Below are positions 20,040-31,438 of a DNA stretch of 64,000 bases, piece after piece. This stretch comes from Stictocephala bisonia. Lineage: Eukaryota; Arthropoda; Insecta; Hemiptera; Membracidae. Every line of letters starts with the position of its first letter. Position 1 is the first letter of the stretch. The notes under the pieces were generated by a model. It did not search any database. It was given only the letters and a program-made list of their open reading frames with translations, and was not told the DNA's origin. The position numbers were made by a program, and so were the translations under genes. Location of the stretch: NCBI GenBank assembly GCA_035578905.1, contig JAQJVL010000176.1, forward strand, positions 708,501 through 772,500, read 5' to 3'.

Positions 20040-21230
20040 AAACCCTTGAGCCTTGGATGTATTAAGAACACAACGTATGATAATTAACTGTACATTAAGG
20101 ATTCATTGTGTATGTGCTTGATGAATATATCGTTGTCAGAGTCAGTCTGTTTGGTGTAGTGAGCTGTTTTATGAATCTATAATTGTTGCACAGTAAGTTA
20201 AGTAATAATTTAACAGTTCAAATTATTAATTCTAGTAAATATACTGCCACTTAAAATTGTGATTTATTTTTATGAGATGTCATATTTTATCTTCCCACGT
20301 ATAAATAGTTTATTAGTGAAAGAGTATATTTGGTAAAAATACAAAAGAGTTGAGCCACTGATTTTTGATGCCATTACCGACATTTTATTTTTCAGGGGGA
20401 CAGCCCGTAAGAAGTTGAACGAAAATTATCAACGTCTAGATCGAGTTTGGTATCAAACAAAAGGTCTATTCAACAGAAATTAATTGCCACAAACCGTACT
20501 TCAAACGGTTTACGCATTCCAGAGTAGTGGTCATTTGAATTTCAAAGAAACTAATTTGATCAATATTATTTCTCCACTATTTAATGGTATCAAGTAAATT
20601 ATTCTGACTAAAAATTATTCTTTATGGAAATCAATTATTCAAAAGAATTAAATAATTAAATTATCTATGGAAAAAATAACGTTGTTATGAAAACGTTTGC
20701 ATATTTTTCCCCCATGTCGTATAAACCTTTTTGCTTGTTTTTGTGTCTACTATACCCCTCTGAAGTTGTGTACATCTCTCCCAAATCACCCTGTATATAT
20801 CTCTATACTAGGAAACATATTATTTTCATTATGTTTAATTAATGAAAGCAAGTAGAGTGTTTCGAGAGCGTGACACCTAAAGCTGTACTGTGACAACTCA
20901 TCTGCCCTCTAAAGCACAGCCACTAGTAGGACGTTATCCCTGATGAAGAGGTTATACGAAACTGATGCAGAATTCTTCACTTTAGTGGCCCTCTACACCT
21001 ATATGATGATGTAAGCCTACTCACCCATCCACCCATGGTTCACAGGCAAGCTATACGTTAAATATATGCCAAAATACAGTTAAATACACCTTAGTTTTTC
21101 TGTTATACTAAGATTTTTTTAATTCACCATGTATAAATAAGTTTTTAGTTAAATACACCATGTCAATGCTTTTTCTGAAGTGCTGATGTAACACTGTAAG
21201 ATGAAACATGCCATTAAAAATAACTTCTAC
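19340..21230. other. Non-coding DNA with a CT microsatellite
   Basis: A C9 run and (TC)n tract lie at about 20008-20040. Otherwise no gene or conserved repeat is recognised. Confidence 0.5.
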
Positions 21231-21251
21231 CCAGTCTTCAAATGACAACAC

Positions 21252-21420
21252 TTAACCATCCCACTCAGTCTTAACTATACTACTCAGTCTTAACACCCCA
21301 CCCAGTCTTAACACCCCACCCAGTCTTAACCATCCCAGCTAGTCTTACCACACCACCCAGTCTTAATCACACCACCTAGTCTTAACCATCCCACCCAGTC
21401 TTAACCATCCTACTCAGACA
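21252..21420. repeat. Short tandem repeat, 19-20 bp unit
   Basis: About nine imperfect copies built on CCCACCCAGTCTTAACCAT. Confidence 0.85.
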
Positions 21421-22550
21421 TGTTCATCGAACCAGGCAGTCTATGTGATTCTGGAATAACATCGTTACAGTAAAATTACAGTAAAATATATTGTACATCT
21501 TTATTCGAGTATAGATTTATTTTGCCAGTTTAGACAATTATATATATTTGTATTTAGAATAGACTCACATTGTTTAGACAGGTATTAAGTTCACATAACG
21601 CCTATTATTCCCACTTGAATGCGCTTAGCTGCCCGAGCCGGCACGTGTCTTGGGGAGCTGGCACAATCCTCTGTCCAACACACATCGGTGACTGTAGTGG
21701 CACTAAGCCGTCATTTAGCACTGGGTTACAGACTTTTGTACACGTGGGTTCAATTTTCTATTAAAAATCTCACTAAATCTAACTTGGTTCATACAATTTT
21801 ATCATTTTATATCAAAATCTCCACACTGTATTATACTATTGTATCACTATTGTATGCACAAGTCCCTTTGCAACATAAAGGTTGAGCGGGAACAATAATT
21901 TATGCAGATCATGATGTTGAGTATAGTTTTAACATTTCATATAGTATCACTTAATATAATACTGTGCTTTTGGAATAATGTTAAGAATAATAAGAGAGAT
22001 GGAATAGTGGAATGGACGGCAAAGAAATAGTGAGTGGAATCTAGTAGGGATAGTAAAAATGGAATCTAGTGGAAACTAGTAAAATTATTAAAAACTAATC
22101 AATTTTAAACTGTATAGTAACCATCTGTTTTAGAAAAAGTTATCACATTTGTATAAAGAACTATAACCATGAGTACTTTAATAAATTTCAACACAAGAAT
22201 GATCTTTAGTCACACTATATCTGCAGATTTTAGTAACATACTGATTTTCTCATTTGTATAATGGAATGTGAATTTTAATGCTAAGTTACATTAAATTATA
22301 TTACAATACAGTATATGCTTTCAATTGATAGATATTAGGTGAATCAGTATTTTTGTATTGTAATAATAGTTACAAAATATTATAGCGTAGCAAAAATAAA
22401 TGTAAACTTATAATTATGAATTGTCTGTTACGAAATAACAACACAGTTGATATGCATATTTGAACACAGTTAAAATATGCATATATATATATATTTTTAA
22501 ACTATATAAAGTGTAAATAGTTTATACTTTATGAACTATTTATTCTTATG
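21420..22550. other. AT-rich non-coding DNA
   Basis: No gene recognised. A TA run lies near 22480-22495. Confidence 0.45.
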
Positions 22551-23361
22551 CAGGGTGTACATGAAATACTTGTTCAAACTTCAGGAGATTGTTCCTGGAG
22601 TCAAAACAAACCAAAAAGTCCTAATATGCACAGTTTTCTGTCTGTCTATGTTTTTTACATTATAATTTTTTTCTCAGCAGCAATTAAAGGCAGAGTGTCG
22701 AAATTTGGCAAATATGCTATTCTAATAATACTATATTACTGGAAAACACTTTAAAAATATTTGCCAGAAAATTTCAAAATGGCGGCTATTAATAAACTGT
22801 TACGTTAAATTCCATAAAAACTACACGCTGTACAAACAACACAAAAATAGCAAATTGTAGGAAATTTAATTATAAAACTAACGATACCTTAGTTCTTAAA
22901 AACAGATAAGAAATGCATAATTTGTGGTATTTTCTTTAATCTAGTTAAACTTGACGTTTTGTTCTTCAAGTGTAACTATATTAAAGAAAATACCACAAAT
23001 TATGCATTTCTTCTTTGATTTCAATAAATAATAAAGTATCGTTAGTATTATAATTACATTTCCTACAATTTGCTATTTTTGTGTTTTTTTATACAGCGTG
23101 TAGTTTTTATGGATATTAATGTAAAAGTTTTTAACTAGCCGTTATTTTGAAATTTTCTGACGAATATTTTAAAAATTTTTTCCTGTAATATAATATTATT
23201 AGAATGTCGACACTGCCTTTAATGGCTGCTGAGACAAAAATTATAATGAAAAAACACAGAAAACTGTGTATATTAGGACATATGTTTACAAGAACTTTTT
23301 GGTTTGTTTTGAACCCAGGAACAACCTTCTGAAGTTTATCCAAGTACTTCAGTAACACCCT
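22551..23361. mobile_element. Foldback element with CAGGGTGT termini (copy 1)
   Basis: It starts CAGGGTGTAC and ends ACACCCTG. The arms are reverse complements over about 400 bases with a centre near 22955; the core ATGCATAATTTGTGGTATTTTC and its complement are perfect. It shares outer motifs with the element at 34553-35404 (a Gly/Pro-coding-like TCAAAACAAACC tract and TTTCAAAATGGCGGC), so both belong to one family. ORFs in the arms are mirror translations and not supported as genes. Confidence 0.88.
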
Positions 23362-23925
23362 GTCTGTATATTTAATCTAATTATACTTGTTTACATTATA
23401 CTTTGAACACTTTTTCTTAATTTATAAGTAAGAAAGTAAAACTATTCATTCCTACCCAAGCAATATTTTTCAAAAACGTTATAAGATCAATCCCTTTTAA
23501 CAAAGTAAACACATTTTTAATAAGCAGAAATTAATTAGATTAGTGAACTATCAGTACTATCCAAAATTGTCTATTTTTTCAATATGAAGCTAATATATAA
23601 AGAAATGAACTGGTCGTCACAAGAGGTAGTCTTATGGTTTGTTAAATACAGTAACTTGACGTTAAGTAAACCTGTAGCTAATATAAACCTCTTAACTACA
23701 CGGCAACAAAGTTGCTATAGAAACAATTGCCTGTCAGATTTCCCCATAAAGTCTATAAATGTTATTTTTCCAGGCTTCCTGCCATTAAAAAAATAGAGGG
23801 TAATTTAGGAACTTATTTTTGTTTTTCTTTTAAAAATACTCCTTAAGTCCATATAGCTTTTAACTTAATAAAATTTTTCTTTATTTCCCAGATCTTCATT
23901 CATATGAATTTGGTATAATGCATTT
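23362..23925. other. AT-rich non-coding DNA
   Basis: No gene recognised; the 70-residue ORF at 23584 has no family features. Confidence 0.45.
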
Positions 23926-23929
23926 TTCT

Positions 23930-24325
23930 TATCGTCCTCATGGTAGATGTACTCTAGTGCATGTTTTCGTCCTAATGGTCGAAGTGCTCCAGTGCATGTT
24001 CTCGTCTTCATGGTGGAAGTGCTCCAGCGCATGTTCCATCCTCATGGTCGAAGTGCTCCAATGCGTCTTCTCGTCCAAATGGCCGAAGTGCTCCAGTGCA
24101 TGTTCTCGTCTTCATGGTGGAAATGCTCCAGGGCATGTTCCATCTTCATGGTCGAACTGCTCCAATGCGTCTTCTCGTCCTCATGGTCGAAGTACTCAAG
24201 TGCATGTTCTCGTCTTCATGGTTGAAGTTATCGAGTGCAAGTTCTTGTCCTCGTGGTCGAAGTGCTGCAGTGTATGTTCTCGTTTTCATGGTCGAAGTGC
24301 TCCAGTGTCCATTCTCATTGTAGGT
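23930..24325. repeat. Minisatellite, 35-bp unit
   Basis: About 11 copies of a unit with GTCGAAGTGCTCCAGTGCATG and CTCGTCCTCATG. Because 35 is not a multiple of three and the unit lacks stops, several frames stay open; the 178- and 92-residue ORFs are explained by this. Confidence 0.9.
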
Positions 24326-24650
24326 GTGGGTGGGGGGGTCATTACCATCGTATATCTCTGGGTGTGTGGGTGGGTCATTCTCATTGTAGATGTGGGTGGG
24401 GGGTCATTACCATCGTATGTCTATGAGTGGGTGGGTGGGTCATTCCTATTGTAGGTGTGGGTGGGAGGGCCATTACCATCGTATATCTCTGGGTGTGTGG
24501 GTGGGTCATTCTCATTGTAGATGTGGGTGGGGGGGTCATTACCATCATATGTCTATGGGTGGTTCAATACCACTATACGTGTATGGGTGGGCAGGTGGGT
24601 CAATACCACTGTACGTGTATTGGTGGGCGGGTGGGTACATACACCTCATG
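24325..24650. repeat. Minisatellite, ~60-bp GTGGGTGGGTCA unit
   Basis: Tandem units built on GTGTGGGTGGGTCATT and CATTACCATCGTATAT, ending in a variant with TCAATACCACTGTACGTGTAT. The latter variant reappears at 44575-44815, 20 kb away. Confidence 0.88.
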
Positions 24651-25089
24651 GCTCGGAGGTACAAATTGCGAAGGAGATAGCTTAATCTGTGAAAATATTC
24701 AAAGTAATATGCATGTCTTGAATTGTACCGCATTGATTTATCATACTTTATACATACTAAATTCCCTTTCTTAGCTATTGTTTTTCGAAACCAGTTCAGG
24801 GATGTAGTCAGGATCCAAATCACAGTCGTCGTTCTCCAGATTACTGTCCTCACTTAGTTCTGGCAAGGGTAAGACTCCAGTTCTTCTTCCAGAGATATAC
24901 ATCTAAAATATCCTGAACCTAAATTAAAAGTTATTCTGTAATTATAGCATGTTTGTACTCATCAATAGTTCCTTCAGTTTATGGCTTCCTTCAGTGTCGG
25001 TCATGTTGGTTTTAATCTCATTAGAACAATGTTATATTCGAACCAGACATAGGATCACGCGAATCCAAATCAAACAGTTATTTTTCTAG

Positions 25090-25315
25090 AAGTGCACCTG
25101 TGCATGTTCTCGTCCTCATGTCGAAGTGCACCAGTGCATGTTCTCGTCCTCATGTCGAAGTGCTCCAGTGCATGTTCTCGTCCTCATGTCGAAGTGCACC
25201 AGTGCATGTTCTCGTCCTCATGTCGAAGTGCTCCAGTGCATGTCTCATCTTCATCGTTGACGTGCTCTAGTTTAGGTTCTCGTCTTCATGGTCGAAGTGC
25301 TCCAGTGCATGTTAT
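25090..25315. repeat. Minisatellite, 34-bp unit related to the block at 23930
   Basis: Six or so copies with TCGAAGTGCTCCAGTGCATG, one base shorter than the 35-bp unit (TCATGTCG instead of TCATGGTCG). The two blocks are separated by about 440 bases of other sequence. Confidence 0.88.
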
Positions 25316-25324
25316 TGGATCATT

Positions 25325-25954
25325 TCCCCATGCAAATCACTTCAAGTAGTCAAACACAATTAGAATTAATTGACTAAATATAAATGTTTCTATGTAAACT
25401 TTACTGTCATTCTTATATATTTTTAAATCATATACTGCATGTTAGTTTTTAATAATATTTAGTAACATTCGGATGACGGTATACAATGAAAATACACATT
25501 ATTCTTCTTGCATTTTATAACGAAAAGAGGGGTTTGCTTATAAGTAAACATTCAACGTAAAAATATAGTAATTTATTAACATATATTCCCTAGATACCCT
25601 AAGTTAAATTAAATTTGTAATTGTAACAAGAAACATATAAAGGCACTACGAATATTGAATCATAAACACGAAATTTATATAATAATATATTTATCTACAA
25701 TTAACAGCCATGTGTATAGTTTTGGCACTTGAAAAATGTTTCAGGTGAAGCCCACTCTCGCAAAACTGAACCGTACAACATGGGTGGGTAACAATGCACC
25801 AACTAGTATGGGGAAGTTAAAATAAAACAAACAAGCTGGAAGCATAGTTAATTTTAAAAAGTAAAAAATGTTTAGCACATTAAAAATTAGAAAAAAAATG
25901 GCCAATGAACCAAATACAATAACCAAAATTCTGTCTAACAAATATGGTTATGGT
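25325..25954. other. AT-rich DNA left of the Gypsy element
   Basis: No gene recognised. The last four bases (25951-25954, TGGT) are the target duplication of the adjoining element. Confidence 0.5.
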
Positions 25955-27484
25955 TGAGACCCATCCCCCCCACCAAAGCTGGGAAGCGTGCCAACTGGGG
26001 GGATGGCTCAAAACGAGTAAAGCGATGGGATCACGGGTGGCAGTTGGAGGGTCCAAAATAAAACTCGGCAGCTGAGCGAAACTAATTTATTACCAAAATC
26101 AAAATAATTAATTAATCAAAACGGCAGAAGGCCACAATATAAAATAGGCAGAAGGCCACAATATAAAATTTGCACTTAAATAAATAACAAAACACACAAA
26201 AGCTACAAGAACAACAAACTCAACAAATACCAGAATTAACAAATTAACAACTACATGGCCTATCTGCAGCCTAGCCTGAGACACCCCAAAACGTAAGACA
26301 AATTATTAAAGAAACGAATAAAAGTAAAAAGAAAATTTATAAAAATTTTGATAACCCCAAAATAAAAGTGAAAATTTAGAAAACGTCTGGAAGACAACAA
26401 TTAAACCGGCAATTCAGCCCACATATCCCTTGATTCCACCGGGCCAGGGAGTAAGCCGGAATCCCTGGGCAGCTCCGAATTAAATACTTAAAAGCACAAT
26501 AATCCCCTTTTGGTGAGTTTAAAAATTAAACAATTTAAAAGAAAATATAACACGGTACCGTAGTAAAAAGTCACTTCAAGACAACTATTATCCCCTGACA
26601 TCAATAATACCAAAACACGAAATAAATAAATAAATCACTAGGCCTAAACATAATAATCAACGATAACATAACTTAACCATAGGGACCTAACAACTATAAA
26701 ATCTAAAAAGATATAACAACAAATAAAACTAATTAATTAATAACAAGGAATATAAACTAATTAAAAATAAATAACAATAAATATAAATAAAATAAATATT
26801 AACATCAAAAAAATCTTGGGTATTTTAAAAGCTTTCCCTCGTTAATAAAAAATAATTAAGTCCCCATGGCTGTGTTGCAAAAATCACTTTTCTGGGTTTT
26901 AGGCCTAGGCCACACAAAGTTCCACAGATTTTTTTTTTTTTTCTTCTTTTTTCTTATATTTCACTGCCCTTCTCTTTTCTGTTTTTCTTTTTATAAATTA
27001 AAAATCCACATCAAAACCCCCAGCTCAGCCGCCGGGAACAAAAAGAACACACTGACCTGAGGACTGAAGAATTATACCCAGAGCTGTAGAGAGGGTAGCG
27101 GGCGAAACCAGGCTCCAGCATGGTCCTCAGGCCAGGCGAGCAGTGCAGAAGATCGAAATTCCCCCGGACGGCAGGCTGAGGGCTGAAAGTCCCACTCGAG
27201 GACCCTGGAGTTTTGGAGTCTCTCAGCCGAACATAGTAATCTCAGCAGGCAGAGCCAAAGACAAAATGACGGCCAACCTGAAAGACGAAGGCTCCAGAGA
27301 AACTAGAACTACTCGAACAATCTAGAAGACGGCCAACCTGACCGAAGCTGCTGGAAACCGGAACGAAACGGAACTGGGCCAACGGCTACCAAAGTACGCG
27401 GAACGCAAGGCAAAAGCGAAACTCAGGCAGCCTGGCAGACAATGACGAAAAAAACGAAACTGTACCGGTCCAAGACCCGGTACA
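25955..27484 (-). repeat. 3' LTR of the gag-less Gypsy element
   Basis: It is matched base for base in length with 31439-32968. It carries a short internal duplication (GCAGAAGGCCACAATATAAAA twice near 26125-26170). Its outer minus-strand end holds an inverted repeat (GTACCGG...CCGGTAC). Confidence 0.95.
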
Positions 27485-27500
27485 ACCTCCCTCTGCAAAC
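27485..27500 (-). promoter_or_regulatory. Polypurine tract
   Basis: The minus strand reads GCAGAGGGAGGT immediately before the TG of the 3' LTR, the position required for plus-strand priming. Confidence 0.8.
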
Positions 27501-27710
27501 CTCAACACACCCAGGCAGGGGAGAACACTCGGTACCTCAGGGAACCAAGAGAAGACGAAGACCTCCGAAGAGTGGTGTTCCAAGGACGTCCAAGAGAAAC
27601 TAAGAGGGGAAACCCCTCGAACAGGGAGCAAACTACCCTGACTGTCGGGCCCGACAAGAAAAGAGAGAAAGAAGACTCTCTCAGAACAGCCACCTAGGGC
27701 GCAGAGGTGA

Positions 27711-30700
27711 TCAATCTCTTTGCCCCAAGAAACCCCCAGGAACACCAACTCCTGGACCAACCGTTCCCCGGAAAGCCTTAAGTTGGGACACATGGGCTTT
27801 CCTAAACACCCTGCCTGACTGGGGATCAACCAGCAGAGCAGTCACCGGTGACAAAAACCTGTCGATGCGGTGGGGACCAGACCACCGATAGCACAACTTT
27901 GCAGCTCTTCGTTCCGCGGCCGAACTGACCGGGTGAGCCTGACAAAGAACCAGATCTCCAACCTGAAAAGGGTTAGGAGTACGACCCTTATCATACCTCC
28001 TCCTCACTCTCTCTCTAGCACGTAGCAGGTTGCGCCGAGCAGCCCGCCACGTGGACACTACGTCAGTGGCACCTGGCGTAGGTAGAAGATCCTCTAGCCT
28101 CCACAAGTTGGACAAAGGGTTGTTAGGAGGGTAGCCATGTAGAATCTCGAAGGGAGTGGCATTGTGACTCTCATGCTTGGAAGAATTAAAGGCAAGCTGG
28201 AGCCAAGAGAGACTCTCATCCCAGGTGTTCTGCTTCTCAGCATGGAAAGTAATAAGGGCAGACCGAAGATTGCGGTTGAACCGCTCTGCATGAGAAGGCT
28301 GTGGGTAATACGGAGAGGTAGTCACATGCCTGATACCATTGCCAAAACAGAACCTACGAAACTCATGGGAGGTAAACTGGCTACCGTTGTCGGACACAAG
28401 AGTGGAAGGCACACCAAAGTGCTGGAAGAGTTGGGACTGGAGAGCACGGATGGTGAGCTTAGCCGTGGCACTCCGAAGTGGGAAAAGCCAAACGAACTTC
28501 GAGAAAGCATCCACACAAACAAGTAGGTAGGAGTTACCTGACTTGCTACGGGGAAAAGGACCCACGTAGTCGATGAACACCTTCTCAAAAGGACGCTCGG
28601 CCACCTCAGAAGATAACAACCCTAACCTTGCATTCTGACTAGGCTTGCTGAGAGAGCACAGGTGACAAGCCCGCACTCTGCCAGCAACATCCCGGTCCAT
28701 GCCCTTCCAGATGAAGTACCTACGAATCTTAGCGATGGTCTTATGAATGCCACGATGACCGCCCACAAGAGAAGAGTGATAATACTGAAAGACCATCGGT
28801 ACTAGATGACTAGGCAGCACTACACGGGGTTCACCCCTCTGTCGAGGACGGCAACAGAGTACCCCTTTGGACAGAAAATAGGGAGGGTGGGCACCTCCCT
28901 CTTGAAGCTCACCTAAGATGACTGACAGCTCGGGATCTTTCTGTTGATGGGACAGTAGGTCGTCAAAAGCCAGAGGAAAATCCAGAAGAACAGCACCACA
29001 CTGAGCAACAGCCTCAGCCGGTGGATCACTGGGTTCGTGGTACATGCGGGAAAGAGCATCCGCGATGACATTCTGGGTACCCCTAAGATGTTGAACTCGG
29101 AACTTAAAGGCAGAAATTTTGACCACCCAGCGACCAATTTTCCCAAGCTGTCTGGGATGGGCAAGAAGCCAAGACAGTGCCTGATTGTCCGTCTCCAGCA
29201 AGAACTCAGCGTGTTCCAAGAAACGCCGAAACTTGTCCGTACCGAAGACAACAGCCAGACACTCTAACTCATAGATGGAAGAAGCTTTCCTTTCCTGGTG
29301 AGACAACGTCCTCGAAGCAAAAGCGATGGGCTGCCTGACCCCATCAAACTCCTGAGAAAGAACAGCAGCAATGGCGGAGGAGGAGGCATCAGTCTGAAGA
29401 ATAAATTCTCTGCTGAAATCAGGCATACGCAGGACAGGAGGTTGCATGATAGCCTCCTTGAGAGCATCAAAGGCAGTCTGCTGAGCTTGGCCCCACACAA
29501 AAGGGACACCTTTCTTTCGCAGCTCGTTCAACGGGGCAGCAAGCTCGGCCACGTTAGGGATGAAGCGGCGGTAAAAATTCACCATCCCCACAAAACGGGC
29601 AATCCCCTTGGCATCTCTGGGAGGAGGAAAATCCCGAATGCCCTGGGTCCTCGCAGGATCAATGCAGACGCCTCGAGAAGATATAAGATGACCCAGAAAA
29701 GAAATCTCAGGACGAGCAAAAGTGACTTTCTCTGGATTGACGGTAAGGCCAGCTGATTTGAGGCGACTAAGAACTTCCTCCAGATGTTGCAGATGTTCCC
29801 CGAAAGTCTCACTGTAGACCAGAAGATCGTCCAGGTAATTGAAAACAAACTTGAACTTCACATCATGGAAGATGGAATCAAGCAGACGAGTAAGAGTCTG
29901 GGCACCCACAGCAAGACCCATAGGAACCCTAGTGAACTGATAGAGATTCCAGGGAACACAGAAGCTAGTCATGGGCCGTGATTCCTTCTTCAATGGAATC
30001 TGATGGTAGGCCTGGTTCAAATCGAAAACACTGAAAAACTTAGCCTTACCGAACCAATCAAACGCAGAATGCAAATCAGGCAGAGGTACCGAGTCAATAG
30101 CGACCTTAGCGTTGAGCCTCCGATAATCCATCACAAGCCTAGACTTCCCATTAGGCTTGGGCACAAGAAAAGCTGGACTGGCATAAGCAGAACGAGACGG
30201 TTCAATCACACCCTTGCTCAGAAGATCTTCTATCATAGCCCTCATAACCTCCATCTTTGGGGGAGCAAGTTTGTACGGATGACTCCTAACTGGCTGAGAA
30301 TCGGTGAGGTGGATCTCATACTCCAGAAGCGAAGTGACCCCAAGCTCAGCCGTAAGCACATCAGGAAACCGCAAACAGAGCCTCCTAATGGCCTCCGCCT
30401 GCTCAGGGGGGAGATGACCAACTGGATCCACCTTGGGTTGTTCGGGCTCACAACCCACCTCTCTGACTGCAGGAGGGCAGTCAGAATCACCTACTAGAGG
30501 CACCAAAACTCGCCGATTAAACTTGAAAAATATCTGGCGCTTCTGGAGGTCAAGCACCATACCACTCTTAGAAATAAAGTCTGCCCCTAGGATACAAGAA
30601 ACCGCCAGGTCCTTGGCAACAAGAAAACCCCACCTCCAGGAAAATCCTTCAATTTTAAAATGTAATGACGCCTTTAGAAGTATGGGTAGAGGAGTTTGGG

Positions 30701-31145
30701 ATGCCGTCCAGCAAGTAATAGAAGAGGGCTCGGTGTGCCTGACAAGTCCTAAGGCGTCAAGGGACTCAAAAAGAGAAAGGCTGATGATACTGCATGCCGA
30801 ACCAGAATCAAGAAGGGCTCGACACACCGTACCACCAAAAGAAACAAAAACGCCAGGACACACCGAGGTGACCGCCCTAAGTCCCAGGGAAGCCATGCCA
30901 GCAAGGCCCGAAAAATCCCCGACACTCCTGCTATGGGCACGTGTCAAAGGCAAATGGCCACGGTCAGTCGCAACAACGCGGGGAGCTACTGTGGAGGCAA
31001 CCCCCCGCGCTGAGCGTTTCCCGCCCCACGACCTCGATTCGAAAATCAACTCCTCCTTGACTAGGAGCGCAACATTCTGCAGATAGGCCATCTCGCAAAA
31101 CAAAATTCTCAACAGTACACAAAAAACGACAACTCCAGGGTCCAA
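27711..31145 (-). CDS. pol: Intact Pol polyprotein (protease, RT, RNase H, integrase)
   Basis: This ORF has 1144 residues and no breaks. The aspartic protease has LLDSGS (Asp ~113). The reverse transcriptase covers ~285-480 with Asp ~375 (SVFDL) and YLDD at 437-440. RNase H has Asp ~586 (QTDAS), Glu ~628, Asp ~653 (ETDN) and Asp ~696 (IADALSR). The integrase zinc domain is His ~790, His ~797, Cys ~827, Cys ~830. The integrase catalytic residues are Asp ~859 (FIDY), Asp ~919 (SDNGSQF) and Glu ~954 (HAERFNR). A C-terminal domain with FQVGDLV and SGPHRI resembles the GPY/F module. The ~100 residues before the protease are low in recognisable features and contain no zinc knuckle. The start is uncertain: with no upstream gag, initiation from this ATG after a 290-base leader is possible. 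Confidence 0.93.
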   Translation of the reverse strand: MDPGVVVFCVLLRILFCEMAYLQNVALLVKEELIFESRSWGGKRSARGVASTVAPRVVATDRGHLPLTRAHSRSVGDFSGLAGMASLGLRAVTSVCPGVFVSFGGTVCRALLDSGSACSIISLSLFESLDALGLVRHTEPSSITCWTASQTPLPILLKASLHFKIEGFSWRWGFLVAKDLAVSCILGADFISKSGMVLDLQKRQIFFKFNRRVLVPLVGDSDCPPAVREVGCEPEQPKVDPVGHLPPEQAEAIRRLCLRFPDVLTAELGVTSLLEYEIHLTDSQPVRSHPYKLAPPKMEVMRAMIEDLLSKGVIEPSRSAYASPAFLVPKPNGKSRLVMDYRRLNAKVAIDSVPLPDLHSAFDWFGKAKFFSVFDLNQAYHQIPLKKESRPMTSFCVPWNLYQFTRVPMGLAVGAQTLTRLLDSIFHDVKFKFVFNYLDDLLVYSETFGEHLQHLEEVLSRLKSAGLTVNPEKVTFARPEISFLGHLISSRGVCIDPARTQGIRDFPPPRDAKGIARFVGMVNFYRRFIPNVAELAAPLNELRKKGVPFVWGQAQQTAFDALKEAIMQPPVLRMPDFSREFILQTDASSSAIAAVLSQEFDGVRQPIAFASRTLSHQERKASSIYELECLAVVFGTDKFRRFLEHAEFLLETDNQALSWLLAHPRQLGKIGRWVVKISAFKFRVQHLRGTQNVIADALSRMYHEPSDPPAEAVAQCGAVLLDFPLAFDDLLSHQQKDPELSVILGELQEGGAHPPYFLSKGVLCCRPRQRGEPRVVLPSHLVPMVFQYYHSSLVGGHRGIHKTIAKIRRYFIWKGMDRDVAGRVRACHLCSLSKPSQNARLGLLSSEVAERPFEKVFIDYVGPFPRSKSGNSYLLVCVDAFSKFVWLFPLRSATAKLTIRALQSQLFQHFGVPSTLVSDNGSQFTSHEFRRFCFGNGIRHVTTSPYYPQPSHAERFNRNLRSALITFHAEKQNTWDESLSWLQLAFNSSKHESHNATPFEILHGYPPNNPLSNLWRLEDLLPTPGATDVVSTWRAARRNLLRARERVRRRYDKGRTPNPFQVGDLVLCQAHPVSSAAERRAAKLCYRWSGPHRIDRFLSPVTALLVDPQSGRVFRKAHVSQLKAFRGTVGPGVGVPGGFLGQRD

Positions 31146-31236
31146 GACGAACTAAACCCTCAGCCTACCGAGCCACTGCCGCCCACTCCAATCCACCCAT
31201 GAAACCCATTCAACAAAGTAACCAAGCGGATTGCCT

Positions 31237-31282
<46 letters not shown>

Positions 31283-31360
31283 GTATTACCAAGACACCTT
31301 GACGGTAGGACGGGCAACCATGGGCCACTAACTGGCAAACACCCACCGTCAACAACCAAG

Positions 31361-31416
<56 letters not shown>

Positions 31417-31438
31417 GCAACCACGCTCTGCTACCAAT
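31146..31438 (-). other. Leader between 5' LTR and pol: PBS, two poly(A) tracts, hairpin, no gag
   Basis: In the element's sense (minus strand) the order is primer-binding site, A51 (31364-31414), an 83-base segment, A42 (31239-31280), then about 90 bases to pol. The 83-base segment has complementary ends (TTGACGGT with GG next to it, and ACCGTCAA), giving a stem of about ten pairs. A gag gene of normal size (over 1 kb) is absent. Confidence 0.85.
31421..31436 (-). promoter_or_regulatory. Primer-binding site for initiator tRNA-Met
   Basis: Two bases inside the 5' LTR, the minus strand reads TGGTAGCAGAGCGTGG. The first 12 bases are complementary to the 3' end (GCTCTGCTACCA) of insect initiator tRNA-Met as I remember it. 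Confidence 0.8.

Noticed and set aside
20938..20965. Possible hammerhead ribozyme core (CTGATGA ... GAAAC)
   Set aside because: The bases between the two motifs cannot form stem II (first pair A-C, no helix), so the match is likely chance.
23918..24774. 178-, 115-, 96- and 92-residue ORFs
   Set aside because: They arise from 35-bp and ~60-bp tandem units that stay open in several frames; no domain or normal composition.
27386..27829. 147-residue minus-strand ORF overlapping the end of pol and the LTR
   Set aside because: It lies in an alternative frame of pol and runs into the LTR; no zinc knuckle or gag/env features, so it is not the missing gag.
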